From an uncultured Verrucomicrobiales bacterium (GTDB taxonomy: Bacteria; Verrucomicrobiota; Verrucomicrobiia; Limisphaerales; Palsa-1400), in NCBI GenBank assembly GCA_903898185.1, contig CAIUEN010000087.1, positions 1 through 33,707 of the forward strand: DNA of 33,707 bases, in the 5' to 3' direction. Below, piece after piece: positions 9,132 to 16,888 of the stretch (position 1 is its first letter; every line of letters starts with the position of its first letter). The notes beneath the pieces were generated by a model. That model did no database searches, was not told the origin of the DNA, and saw only the letters and a list, made by a program, of their open reading frames with translations. The position numbers and the translations under genes were made by a program.

Positions 9132-9497
9132 TCATGCGCGCGCCTTCTTGTGGATGGTGGTCAAAATGGCGGTGAGTTGATTGCATTCATCAAGGAGGGC
9201 GGTCATCCGTTTGGCGGGGACTTCGCCGCTTTCGACGAGCAACTCAAGCCAGTAGCCAGTTTCGGCGATTTCCTTCAGGGAATCACCGACTTTGGCCGCG
9301 AATTCGACCTTGGATCGCGAGCGCTGGGCTTCACGATAATTCGCGCCGACAGATGTTCCAGACCGCAATACCTGACGTCCGAGAACTTTAGCGACTTCCG
9401 TTTTGGGAAGGGCTTTGAACATCTTGATGACGCGCAGTGCAAATTCCTTCGTGCGCGGTAGCATATCTTCGGGCGGTGTCTGTCCTTCATCCCTCAT
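9132..9497 (-). CDS. Four-helix-bundle protein (TIGR02436 / S23 type)
   Basis: 121 residues, almost entirely helical, with the family landmarks LRVIKMFKALPKTE, GRQVLRSGTSVGANYREA (40-57) and the SKVEFAAKVGDSLKEIAET segment. Members occur in 23S rRNA intervening sequences and as stray cassettes, and the Avd protein of diversity-generating retroelements is related. Its function is unknown; no rRNA sequence surrounds it here. It sits between the DrmD-like and DrmMI-like genes and is flanked on both sides by GGATGAA heptamer repeats. Its first codons (Met-Arg-Asp-Glu-Gly) are themselves encoded by such a repeat. This suggests the gene and repeats entered together. Confidence 0.88.
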   Translation of the reverse strand: MRDEGQTPPEDMLPRTKEFALRVIKMFKALPKTEVAKVLGRQVLRSGTSVGANYREAQRSRSKVEFAAKVGDSLKEIAETGYWLELLVESGEVPAKRMTALLDECNQLTAILTTIHKKARA

Positions 9498-9512
9498 ATT
9501 AAGCCTTCATCC
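9483..9512. repeat. GGATGAA-type heptamer repeat at the start of the four-helix-bundle gene
   Basis: Units in the CTTCATCC orientation span the end of the DrmD-like gene and the first codons of the four-helix-bundle gene. With the 9097-9126 copy they bracket the small gene. Confidence 0.6.
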
Positions 9513-12500
9513 TTTCGTTCATCGGCACGATGAACGTTACGGCCACCGGAAATGTGCGGTGCGCGAGATTGGAATAACGATTTTCGATGGCGGCGATTTC
9601 TTTCTCGCGCTCTTCTGGAATACGCGCCAACCGGGCGCGAAGGGCGTCTAAATCACGGCGAAGTTGCATCCGCTCGTTCTCAGGCCAGAGACCAAGTTCC
9701 TGTTGCTGGAAGCGAGAGGAAGCTTCGATTTCACCCGTGATGGCTTTTGCAAGATCATTGAGAAGACCAGAGATGTCGGCGATATCGCCCAGTTTGCGTC
9801 GATCAAGGGTGTTGCGCAAAAATTTCAACCGATCATCGGATCGGGCATCGACGGCTGCTCGGACAGTCTTTTGAGATTTGTCAAAGTCTGCACGCAGCAG
9901 TCCAAGGATTGCGGCATCGACTTTTGTCGCCGTGGATTGGCTGACCAGTGCCTCCAATCGGCCAACCTGCGTGATTCTTACGAAGCCATCCGACTTCAAC
10001 TCGCCACCCGAAAGAGTCAGCTCCTCGTGTAATCTTTGATGACTGCTGCCGGTGATGATCAACCGGGAATGCACCACCACCAAGGGATGCTTCACCGAGG
10101 CGTCCATCGAACGAAGCACGGCGACGCGGTGAAGCGTCTTTCGGTCGTCCAACGCCCAAACCTCCGCACGGAGAATTCGCAGGCACATCTGGACAAGCGG
10201 GTGATTCAGATGAGCAAGCACCACGTCGTCACGGCCTTTGGCGACTTCGTGATCAAAGGTGATGGGGCGGCGCTTATGGGTGTGCGGATGATTCAGACCG
10301 GAGGTGGCACGCTGCCACGAACCGGCGAACTGTGGGACTTCAAAGACGAAATTGGTGGGTGCGTTCGGCCAGGGGATCGGCTTGAGAGCGGGCTTTTCGG
10401 CGAGTTGCATGGCGACCTGCACGGCGCGGGCGATGCGGTCGGGCGATAGATGAAAATCGTTACGGGCTTCGAGCAGCCGCTCATGCAGTTTGGCGATACG
10501 CTCTTGGAGTTTGCGCTCGGTAGCGAGAAAGCGCCGCGCCTTCTCGGCTTTCGCCTCGGCGTCGCGCGTGTCAAGGTGAGTGCGCTTGCCGGACATCGCC
10601 TCCTCGATCTGTTGTGCGATAACTGGGCCAACGCTTCCAAGGTCTTCGCGGATAGCCTCGACCTTCATGACAGCGCGCATGAGATATTCATGGTCGCCCT
10701 CAATGTCGCCAACCTTCGCATTCGGATCAGAACTTCCACCTTGGAAACCCTTGCCGACGGGGTGCCAGACGATGGGCGTCTTTTTCTGCCCGTGTCGGTC
10801 AATGCGGCCGTTGCGTTGTTCCATCACGTTTGGATTCCAAGGAATCTCGACGTGGATGAGATAGTTGCAGTGGTTCTGGAGATCGATGCCCTCGGATGCG
10901 GCATCGGTGGCGAGTAGGATGCGGACGGGCGAGTCGCCCGGCGAGGCTTGGAACGCGGCGGTCACCTTGGCTCGCTCATCGGAATCAAGGCCGCCATGCA
11001 ATTCTGCCAGCCGCTCACCGCCGCAACCATGGTTGGTGAGAATCTCGAACAACCAGCCATGTGTGGCGCGGTATTCCGTGAACAGAATGACACGAGCGCC
11101 GTTCCATTTGCCACCGGGCCGAAGATATTCGTCGATCCAGGCAAGGATGGCTTTGGCTTTGGAATCGGGACGGCCTTTGGCGGCATCGGCCCAAATGGCG
11201 AGCCGCTTGAGCATGTCGGTCTGGTCGGCGGTCAATTCGGCGGGCGCTGTGCTGGCTTCCTCGACAGCCTCGCCGATGGCCTGCTCCAGTTTTTCGTCAC
11301 TGGCATATTCTTCCTCCAGCTTGCCAATAGCCTTGCGAAGAATGCGCTCATCAAGCGATGACGCGGCATGTTTACGACCGCGACCAGCGAGGCTTTCGCG
11401 ATGCTTTTCCAATGTGATGGCGAACGCCCGGGGCGACGAGAATAGACGTTTCTTGAGGAGGTTCAGAACGAAATGGCTGCCAAACTCGAACTTGGTGCCT
11501 TGCACGGCTTTGCCAAGACTGTCGGCGTATTGGCGCAAGAGCCGATGCGCCTCGCGTTCATCCTGAGTATATGACACTTCCAACGCCTTGATTTCTCGCT
11601 TGGGATAGATGGGTTTCCCTTCGGCATCGACAAGATCGGTCTTGAGGCGACGCACCATCACACGCTGTCGTTGTTTCTCATCAGGCAGGATGTTGCGCGA
11701 GAAGCGCTGATCATCTAGCAACTCCAGCAGTGCCGTGAAGGATTCCTGATAGCCGTTGTGCGGTGTCGCACTGAGGAAGAGGCGGTGCTCGAAGTGAGGC
11801 GAGATTCGGCGGATAAGACTCGTCCGTTGACTTTTGAGCGTGTAATGCGTGGCCATGGCCGGAGCGACGTTGTGCGCTTCGTCCACTACGAGAATGTCAA
11901 ACTTGCGGGGGTAGGTGATATGGGGCGGAAGGACATCCTTGATGAGGCGCAACGCTTCGCCGGACTTCATCCAATCCATGGAGGTGATGAGGCGCGGAAA
12001 AGAGGTCCAAGGATTCGCGTGAATGCCTTGTTCGCGGCGGAGGCATTTCAGGTATTCGGTGTCCACCACGCGGAATTCGAGCCCAAACTTCTCGTGCATT
12101 TCGACCTGCCATTTGAGTTGCAGCGAGGACGGGCACACGACGAGAACGCTGCGAGCGCGGTGGCGCACGAGCAATTCCTGAATGACCAAACCGGCCTCGA
12201 TGGTCTTGCCCAAGCCCACGTCATCCGCGATGAGCAGATTTACACGCGCCATGTCGATGGCGCGAACGACCGGATCAAGCTGGTAGCTCTCAATGGAAGC
12301 GCCGCTCCGGAAAGGGGACTGAAGGAAGCTACGGTCGGCGTTGGAGGCCGCGCCCCAACTGACGGCATCAAGGAACGCTTCGAGACGCGCGGGGTCATCA
12401 AAACCAGTGATGGATGGAAGCCCCGCTCGCTCCAAGATCCGCGCACCCGGTTCCAATTGCCAGATCACCTGGAGTTCTTCGCCGAGAGAATCTTCATCGA

Positions 12501-12678
12501 CCGAGACCAAGCTGACCAAACCCTGGCGGGCAGCTCCAAACAAATTGCCGAACGCGGATGCCTCGGTGTTCCCTACGACCCATTGACGCCGCCGAACCTC
12601 GACTAATTGGCCTTGCTTCGGCACTGCGGGCGAAAAAATAATTTTATTCCGATCCACCTGTCCCTTTGGGATTGTCAT
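9499..12678 (-). CDS. drmD: DrmD-like SNF2-family helicase
   Basis: 1059 residues. Helicase motifs appear in order: DDVGLGKTIEAG (152-163, Walker A), VVDEAHN (264-270, DEAH box), LFLSATPHNG (300-309, motif III), and in the C-terminal helicase lobe ASEGIDLQ and EQRNGRIDRHGQ (motif VI). This is the SNF2/RapA-like layout of DrmD, the helicase that distinguishes class 1 DISARM, and its size fits. It starts inside the stop of the HEPN gene (ATGA) and ends 1 bp before the four-helix-bundle gene. Translocation on DNA and restriction of unmodified phage DNA with DrmA/B/C are known for DISARM generally. Whether this copy acts in a full DISARM cannot be judged because drmB and drmC are not in the window. 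Confidence 0.85.
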   Translation of the reverse strand: MTIPKGQVDRNKIIFSPAVPKQGQLVEVRRRQWVVGNTEASAFGNLFGAARQGLVSLVSVDEDSLGEELQVIWQLEPGARILERAGLPSITGFDDPARLEAFLDAVSWGAASNADRSFLQSPFRSGASIESYQLDPVVRAIDMARVNLLIADDVGLGKTIEAGLVIQELLVRHRARSVLVVCPSSLQLKWQVEMHEKFGLEFRVVDTEYLKCLRREQGIHANPWTSFPRLITSMDWMKSGEALRLIKDVLPPHITYPRKFDILVVDEAHNVAPAMATHYTLKSQRTSLIRRISPHFEHRLFLSATPHNGYQESFTALLELLDDQRFSRNILPDEKQRQRVMVRRLKTDLVDAEGKPIYPKREIKALEVSYTQDEREAHRLLRQYADSLGKAVQGTKFEFGSHFVLNLLKKRLFSSPRAFAITLEKHRESLAGRGRKHAASSLDERILRKAIGKLEEEYASDEKLEQAIGEAVEEASTAPAELTADQTDMLKRLAIWADAAKGRPDSKAKAILAWIDEYLRPGGKWNGARVILFTEYRATHGWLFEILTNHGCGGERLAELHGGLDSDERAKVTAAFQASPGDSPVRILLATDAASEGIDLQNHCNYLIHVEIPWNPNVMEQRNGRIDRHGQKKTPIVWHPVGKGFQGGSSDPNAKVGDIEGDHEYLMRAVMKVEAIREDLGSVGPVIAQQIEEAMSGKRTHLDTRDAEAKAEKARRFLATERKLQERIAKLHERLLEARNDFHLSPDRIARAVQVAMQLAEKPALKPIPWPNAPTNFVFEVPQFAGSWQRATSGLNHPHTHKRRPITFDHEVAKGRDDVVLAHLNHPLVQMCLRILRAEVWALDDRKTLHRVAVLRSMDASVKHPLVVVHSRLIITGSSHQRLHEELTLSGGELKSDGFVRITQVGRLEALVSQSTATKVDAAILGLLRADFDKSQKTVRAAVDARSDDRLKFLRNTLDRRKLGDIADISGLLNDLAKAITGEIEASSRFQQQELGLWPENERMQLRRDLDALRARLARIPEEREKEIAAIENRYSNLAHRTFPVAVTFIVPMNERMKA

Positions 12679-13448
12679 GGCGTTCTCCGATTCAAAGGTT
12701 CATCGAGAGAGAATGATGTTCCTAGTCCCGTGGAAACTGCCGAAACTGCCAGGGAACAATCAAGAAACTGTTTTTTCGAAATATACTGCCCCACGCTTTC
12801 CAGAACTTCTTCCAAAAACGCGATCACTTCATTTTTTGTCTTGAGCAGCTCCGGCGCTGAATAGTCACGGCCTACCTCCGCAAAGGACTTATTGCCGTGC
12901 GCGAGTTGGTTGCGATTATGTTTGACCAAAAAAAGTTTTTCTCCTTTCACCCTCCATTTTCGAGCAATCCCATAATCATCAACAGTTTCCCTGATCATTT
13001 GAGCATCCACATTCCCATTGAAGAGTTTTTCCTTGTGAAATGTCCGGGTCAACAGTCGGATTGCTATAGGGGAGAGTTGCGTGTGGATGTCATGAGGCGA
13101 GTATTTCTTCAGATTTCGAATAACGACTTTACGCATCTCTGCCCGGCAAGCGTCAAAATTCACACCTGATGCGCTAAGCTCGTCGAAAATCGCTTCAATC
13201 GCATTTTTCATCGTGGATTCGACCAAATTATACAGCAAAAGAAACCCCATAGCTTTCAGGGTTTTGGCCAGAGTTTCGCAGTCCTCTTGAGCCATCGCAT
13301 TTTCACCCGATGAAACCTTCTTGAAAGCAACTTCACCCTCAGCAAATGGTAAGAGGAACCGGAAATAGTTTTCGATTTCCGCCGCTCTTGAATGGGTAAG
13401 CCAATAAGAACTGATTCGATAAATTTGGACTGCCGATCCTCGGTCCAA
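12675..13448 (-). CDS. HEPN nuclease of the MAE_28990/MAE_18760 type, N-terminus replaced
   Basis: 257 residues. The helical body starts at AAEIENYFRFL (22-32) and carries the HEPN motif RNQLAH (179-184), the Arg-x4-His site of HEPN ribonucleases. These HEPN proteins usually lie beside a DUF262 gene. Here the first ~20 codons are not HEPN sequence: they are DUF262 coding sequence read in another frame, so the normal start has been lost through a deletion. The true initiation site is therefore uncertain; the start at 13448 is only the longest frame. Its stop overlaps the drmD start, so it may still be co-translated. The catalytic domain itself looks intact. Confidence 0.7.
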   Translation of the reverse strand: MDRGSAVQIYRISSYWLTHSRAAEIENYFRFLLPFAEGEVAFKKVSSGENAMAQEDCETLAKTLKAMGFLLLYNLVESTMKNAIEAIFDELSASGVNFDACRAEMRKVVIRNLKKYSPHDIHTQLSPIAIRLLTRTFHKEKLFNGNVDAQMIRETVDDYGIARKWRVKGEKLFLVKHNRNQLAHGNKSFAEVGRDYSAPELLKTKNEVIAFLEEVLESVGQYISKKQFLDCSLAVSAVSTGLGTSFSLDEPLNRRTP

Positions 13449-13696
13449 GTAAAATCCCGTTGATAATCAGGAACGAAGATTTCGTTTTGCTCCTCATCTT
13501 TGCCCGTAAGATATTTTTCAACGAGCACTTCTACAGGATACTCCTTGGTATCGTAATCGACGATTTTTTGATGTTCGACGAGTTCGGCCTCAGCTTCCGT
13601 TTTTTCCAGCTCGGTTGGCTTTCTGCGACTTCCCCCTGGAGGTAATCCAAGATCCAACTCCCCTTCCCGCAATATCTCAGGAATGTATTCGTTCAT
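13256..13696 (-). pseudogene. DUF262 (GmrSD N-terminal type) gene, truncated
   Basis: Only the DUF262 N-terminus remains: FVPDYQRDFTWTEDRQSKFI followed by ESVLIGLPI is the classic DUF262 signature (IPxYQRxFxW). After about 13391 the frame runs into HEPN-coding sequence in the wrong register and ends with a basic tail (RRFHRVKMRWLKR) of no family. Full DUF262 proteins have several hundred residues. The ATG at 13696 is preferred to 13732 because it reduces overlap with the methyltransferase end. GmrSD-type DUF262 proteins are NTP-dependent nucleases of modified DNA; this remnant lacks the nuclease part. Seen: the junction. Inferred: a deletion between two formerly adjacent genes. Confidence 0.7.
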
Positions 13697-14774
13697 GAAA
13701 TTTTTCAAGGTGCCTCTGAATTGATTTTCCAACAGCTTGACCGAGACGCACAGGAACCGCGTTTCCGATCATTCGTCCAATTGTCTTAAAACAATATTCC
13801 CCGCCGGGTTTTACGAATTCGTAATCACGCGGAAAGGATTGAAGTATGGCGCCTTCCCGCAACGAGATGCCGCGATGCTGCTCTGGATGGCCGAAACGAC
13901 CGTTACCGAAGCCATAAAATTGGGTGGTAATTGTGGGAGACGGTTTGTTCCATTCCATCCGCCCATAAACGCTCGGATAGGTTTTGCCTGTCTTGGAGCG
14001 GTGGCATTTGGCAACGAGGTGTTCTGGCCAATCGCGCCACGTTCCACCTGGACGGGAGTGGCCAATGCGAATCGCATTGAGTTCTGACAGGCTGCTGCTT
14101 CGGTGAAGAGGATCGTTCGGGCATATCTCCCCCGCTTTCAAGTTTGGTAATTTACCGATACTGGATTTCACAGTGCGCTGTTCTTTCGGCGCATGCGTAC
14201 GGGAAATGAGGTTGATAGGTCCAATGCGTGAAGCAAGCAAAACCAGTCGTTCTCGTTGTTGCGGGACCCCGTAAGCAGGACAATAAACCTTTCGAGGGGT
14301 CACATGGTAATCGAGTTTCTTGAGAGAATCGTTAAAATCATCATAAACCTTATGATCTTGGAGCTGTGGCACGTTTTCCATGCTCACAATGTCAGGTAGC
14401 AACTCTTCGACAAGGCGGCCGAAGTGGTAAAGCAACCCCCATTTGTCGTCTCCGGCACTGCTTTGACCCTGGGTGTATTTTGAAAATGGCTGGCAAGGGG
14501 CACAACCCGCTAGAATCCTCAAGCAATTTCCCGGGTAAAGAGCCGCCAAGTCCTGTCCCGTGAGTTCCGTTACGCTCATTTCTTTAAACACCGCTGGCGA
14601 ATTGTTCTTTTCGTACGGGTATCGGCATCTACCGTCGATATCGAAACCCGCAATCACCTCAATCCCTGCATCAAGCAGACCATGTGTCAGCCCTCCCGCA
14701 CCACAAAATAAATCAATGGCGCAAACCCGCCTCAGGAGCGGGGCTTTTCTCACATTGCGAACTTTAGCTTTCAT
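13677..14774 (-). CDS. C5-cytosine DNA methyltransferase
   Basis: 365 residues and complete. Motif I is DLFCGAGGLTHG (21-32); motif IV is CAPCQPFS with catalytic Cys94; motif VI is MENVP (132-136); motif VIII is QQRERLVLL (172-180). A C-terminal motif X region with GNAVPVRLG follows. It should methylate cytosine at C5 in a specific site. Downstream it overlaps the start of the broken DUF262 gene, followed by the HEPN gene. A C5 methylase, DUF262 and HEPN set looks like a modification and nuclease unit fused onto the DISARM-like operon. It resembles DrmMII in activity but its link to DISARM is only by position. It is the first gene of the minus-strand string, so a promoter should lie in 14775-14911; I could not define it. 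Confidence 0.93.
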   Translation of the reverse strand: MKAKVRNVRKAPLLRRVCAIDLFCGAGGLTHGLLDAGIEVIAGFDIDGRCRYPYEKNNSPAVFKEMSVTELTGQDLAALYPGNCLRILAGCAPCQPFSKYTQGQSSAGDDKWGLLYHFGRLVEELLPDIVSMENVPQLQDHKVYDDFNDSLKKLDYHVTPRKVYCPAYGVPQQRERLVLLASRIGPINLISRTHAPKEQRTVKSSIGKLPNLKAGEICPNDPLHRSSSLSELNAIRIGHSRPGGTWRDWPEHLVAKCHRSKTGKTYPSVYGRMEWNKPSPTITTQFYGFGNGRFGHPEQHRGISLREGAILQSFPRDYEFVKPGGEYCFKTIGRMIGNAVPVRLGQAVGKSIQRHLEKFHERIHS

Positions 14775-14911
14775 GCATTACTGAAACGGCGACCTGTGGA
14801 CGCACACTGTTTCTGATAGACCGAATCATCCATCATGGCGCATCCAGACGGCGGCGCGCTTGCAAATGCCGACCTCGCCGCCATCAACGTGATCAGCGAC
14901 AATTAGAAACG

Positions 14912-15147
14912 GCGCACTATAAGCGCCAGAAATCCGGGGTCAATCTGAATACTGCACGGCCGCGACAGGCGGGAGCAAACGCAGGATACCGCAGGGTGTT
15001 ACAAATGAGTTACTCAGAATGGCAGAAGGAGAAATTAGCTCATCGCTGACGATCTTCTGGAAAGAGGGGGACAGGCAAAGATGCACCTATGCTATTCCAC
15101 AAATCAAAAGTCCTGATCCTGAGACGTCGATCTAAAACAACGTACGA
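14912..15147. repeat. Trailer-side copy 1 of duplicated CRISPR flank
   Basis: These ~236 bp match 16652-16888 at roughly 95 percent by eye, with a constant offset of 1740 bases until a one-base indel next to the array. The copy lies at the degenerate-repeat end of array 1. It contains no convincing gene. At its left edge GGCGC and GCGCC form a short hairpin that is broken in the other copy. Bases 14775-14911 to its left are unique and hold nothing I recognise beyond the region upstream of the methyltransferase. Confidence 0.85.
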
Positions 15148-15518
15148 TCCACAACGACCGCGTTAAGCGGTCCTCCGCATGAGCTAGTCGTCATTTCGTT
15201 ATTGGTGTTAAAGGTCACAACGACCGCGTTAAGCGGTCCTCCGCATGAGCTAGTCGTCATTTCGTTATTGGTGTTAAAGGTCACAACGACCGCGTTAAGC
15301 GGTCCTCCGCATGAGGCAAGAAGAGTTTACCAGGAAAACTCGCGAAAGTCACAACGACCGCGTTAAGCGGTCCTCCGCATGAGAATATGAAAGAGATACT
15401 TCATTGGGCGAAAAGTCACAACGACCGCGTTAAGCGGTCCTCCGCATGAGGAGTGGTCAGTTCTCGCAAAGAAGGAGTTCGAGTCACAACGACCGCGTTA
15501 AGCGGTCCTCCACATGAG
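15148..15518 (-). CRISPR. CRISPR array 1: 6 repeats, 5 spacers
   Basis: The 36-bp repeats start at 15148, 15214, 15280, 15348, 15415 and 15483; spacers are 30-32 bp. On the plus strand the repeat begins GTCACAACGACCGCG and ends in GCATGAG. Repeat 1 has a degenerate 5' edge, as expected at the trailer, so the leader is on the right and transcription runs on the minus strand. The first five repeats have G at position 30; the leader-proximal one has A, as do all repeats of array 2. Spacers 1 and 2 (15184-15213 and 15250-15279) are identical, so one repeat-spacer unit has been duplicated. In the minus-strand RNA a 6-bp stem (GACCGC with GCGGTC) is followed by exactly eight nucleotides, GTTGTGAC, fitting the 8-nt handle left by Cas6. 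Confidence 0.97.
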
Positions 15519-15755
15519 GCTGCGGGAAAAAAGGCGTTGTCGTTACGCCAATTACATTCCTATTTCAAAGAACCCCTTTATTTATTACCCATAGTGGGCC
15601 TCTTTTCAAGGAGGTTTTACACGATTCTGACTTTTTTGGTAGCTAAAGCACTTTAGGAGCCCCACCCGTTGCAAAACAATCCTGTCTGCCAACTCCAACT
15701 GCGTGGATGCAAAACGACTTTAGAGAGCGCTTGGAGTTTTGGTCGGCAAATCTGG
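15519..15755 (-). repeat. Leader copy 1, with a remnant of the cas1 3' end
   Basis: About 237 bp nearly identical to 17665-17903, the leader of array 2. At its right end (15720-15755) it still encodes PDLPTKTPSAL plus stop, matching the last codons of the Cas6-RT-Cas1 gene (PDLPTKTPSAI). This shows that the unit was copied from the cas-proximal array. No cas gene continues to the right. Confidence 0.85.
15582..15609 (-). promoter_or_regulatory. Candidate leader promoter of array 1
   Basis: On the minus strand TTGAAA (15604-15609) and TAATAA (15582-15587) are separated by 16 bp, close to sigma-70 consensus, and would drive transcription into the array. The same pair is conserved in the other leader. 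Confidence 0.5.
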
Positions 15756-15775
15756 GATTCCCAATATCGTCGCCC

Positions 15776-16477
15776 CTATGTCTTCACGGAGGTTAAATGT
15801 TTTTGCGTAACAGCCTCCAATTCAGCCGTGATTTGTTCCAGCGGCACGGTGAATCGAATTTGTTTACCGAGGCTCAGCGCTACGGTGTAGGGGTGAATAT
15901 TGAGGGCGGCAGCGGGGGCCACGGCTCTTTTCTTTGCTTTGGGAACTTTTTTAGTCGCCCCTGCCCGACTCGGCAGCCGTTGCCCAACGTTGCGTGATTC
16001 ATTCATCATTCCATCATACAGCCCCATGACAAAAACACTCCGATCACTTGCGTTCACGCCGTCAACCACGCTGAATTGGTCAATGAGAGTTCGAAAGCTC
16101 TGAGCAATGTGCGCGGCAATTTCCGTCAGCTTTCTTGCCGTGCCTGACGTTGACTCGGCCAGTAAATCGCCGTTTTGATAGAAGCATGGAATACTTGTGG
16201 CCGATTCAATGGCCCATTTCACGCAATTGGCCACATCAAATTCATGGTTGCCAAAAGAGTAAATCCGCCGAGCCGTTCTCGATGGTGTGAAGCGACCAGA
16301 AAACAAATCCGGAGTCTCAGCGGGGGCTGGCGCGGTGAAGTCAAACCGCGCTTTGAGTCGCGCCAGTTTGTTTTGAGCCGAGGTTTTCTCGCCGTCAATT
16401 CCGCGTTCGGCCAGAACTTGCAGCTTATTGAATAAGGCCCACGCTTTTGCATTGGCTGGTGTTAAATTCGTTTTCAT
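15776..16477 (-). CDS. Hypothetical protein between the two arrays
   Basis: About 233 residues from the ATG at 16477 (ATG 16486 is also possible). I do not recognise the family with confidence. The N-terminal part (AWALFNKLQVLAERG, then SAQNKLARLKARFDF) has the helical look of DUF2786-like phage and plasmid proteins. The middle holds FGNHEFDVANCVKWA, and the C-terminus is lysine-rich (KKVPKAKKRA) before a conserved-looking NIHPYTVALSLGKQIRF block. It lies wholly within DNA that separates the duplicated array units and has no cas neighbour on its own segment, so it was probably inserted with or after the duplication. A mobile-element or phage origin is an inference. Confidence 0.6.
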   Translation of the reverse strand: MKTNLTPANAKAWALFNKLQVLAERGIDGEKTSAQNKLARLKARFDFTAPAPAETPDLFSGRFTPSRTARRIYSFGNHEFDVANCVKWAIESATSIPCFYQNGDLLAESTSGTARKLTEIAAHIAQSFRTLIDQFSVVDGVNASDRSVFVMGLYDGMMNESRNVGQRLPSRAGATKKVPKAKKRAVAPAAALNIHPYTVALSLGKQIRFTVPLEQITAELEAVTQKHLTSVKT

Positions 16478-16651
16478 GCCGCCCATGGTCAGGATTCGGT
16501 CCGTGAACGGAGGATGACGTTGCTGTATCAGACGGCTCGCAGTCGCCACGAAGCAAATCGGCGACTGACCAGATAAAGGAGGAAAGGTTGGGATCGCTCA
16601 TTTTGACGCTAATGAGTCAATGGAGAATTGGTTTTGGCCAGCATTCATTTT

Positions 16652-16888
16652 GCGCACTATAAGCACCAGGAATCCGGGGTCAATCTGAATACTGCACGGC
16701 CGCGACAGGCGGGAGCAAACGCAGGATACCACAGGGTGTTACAAATGAGTTACTCAGAATGGCAGAAGGAGAAATTAGCGCATCGCTGACGCTCTTCTGG
16801 AAAGAGGGGGACACGCAAAGATGCCCCTATGCTATCCCACAAATCAAAAGTCCTGATCCTGAGACGTCGATCTAAAACAACGTACCAA
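16652..16888. repeat. Trailer-side copy 2 of duplicated CRISPR flank
   Basis: This is the second copy of the 236-bp trailer sequence, next to the degenerate first repeat of array 2. With unique bases 16550-16651 it makes up a 339-bp gene-free stretch. I see no other gene or site in it. Confidence 0.85.

Noticed and set aside
9132-9497. Diversity-generating retroelement (Avd-like four-helix bundle plus a reverse transcriptase in the window)
   Set aside because: The only reverse transcriptase is fused to Cas6 and Cas1 8 kb away, and no template/variable repeat pair is visible near the four-helix-bundle gene.
11758-12606. Long plus-strand frame of 282 codons
   Set aside because: It is antisense to the DrmD-like helicase motifs; composition is that of a shadow frame.
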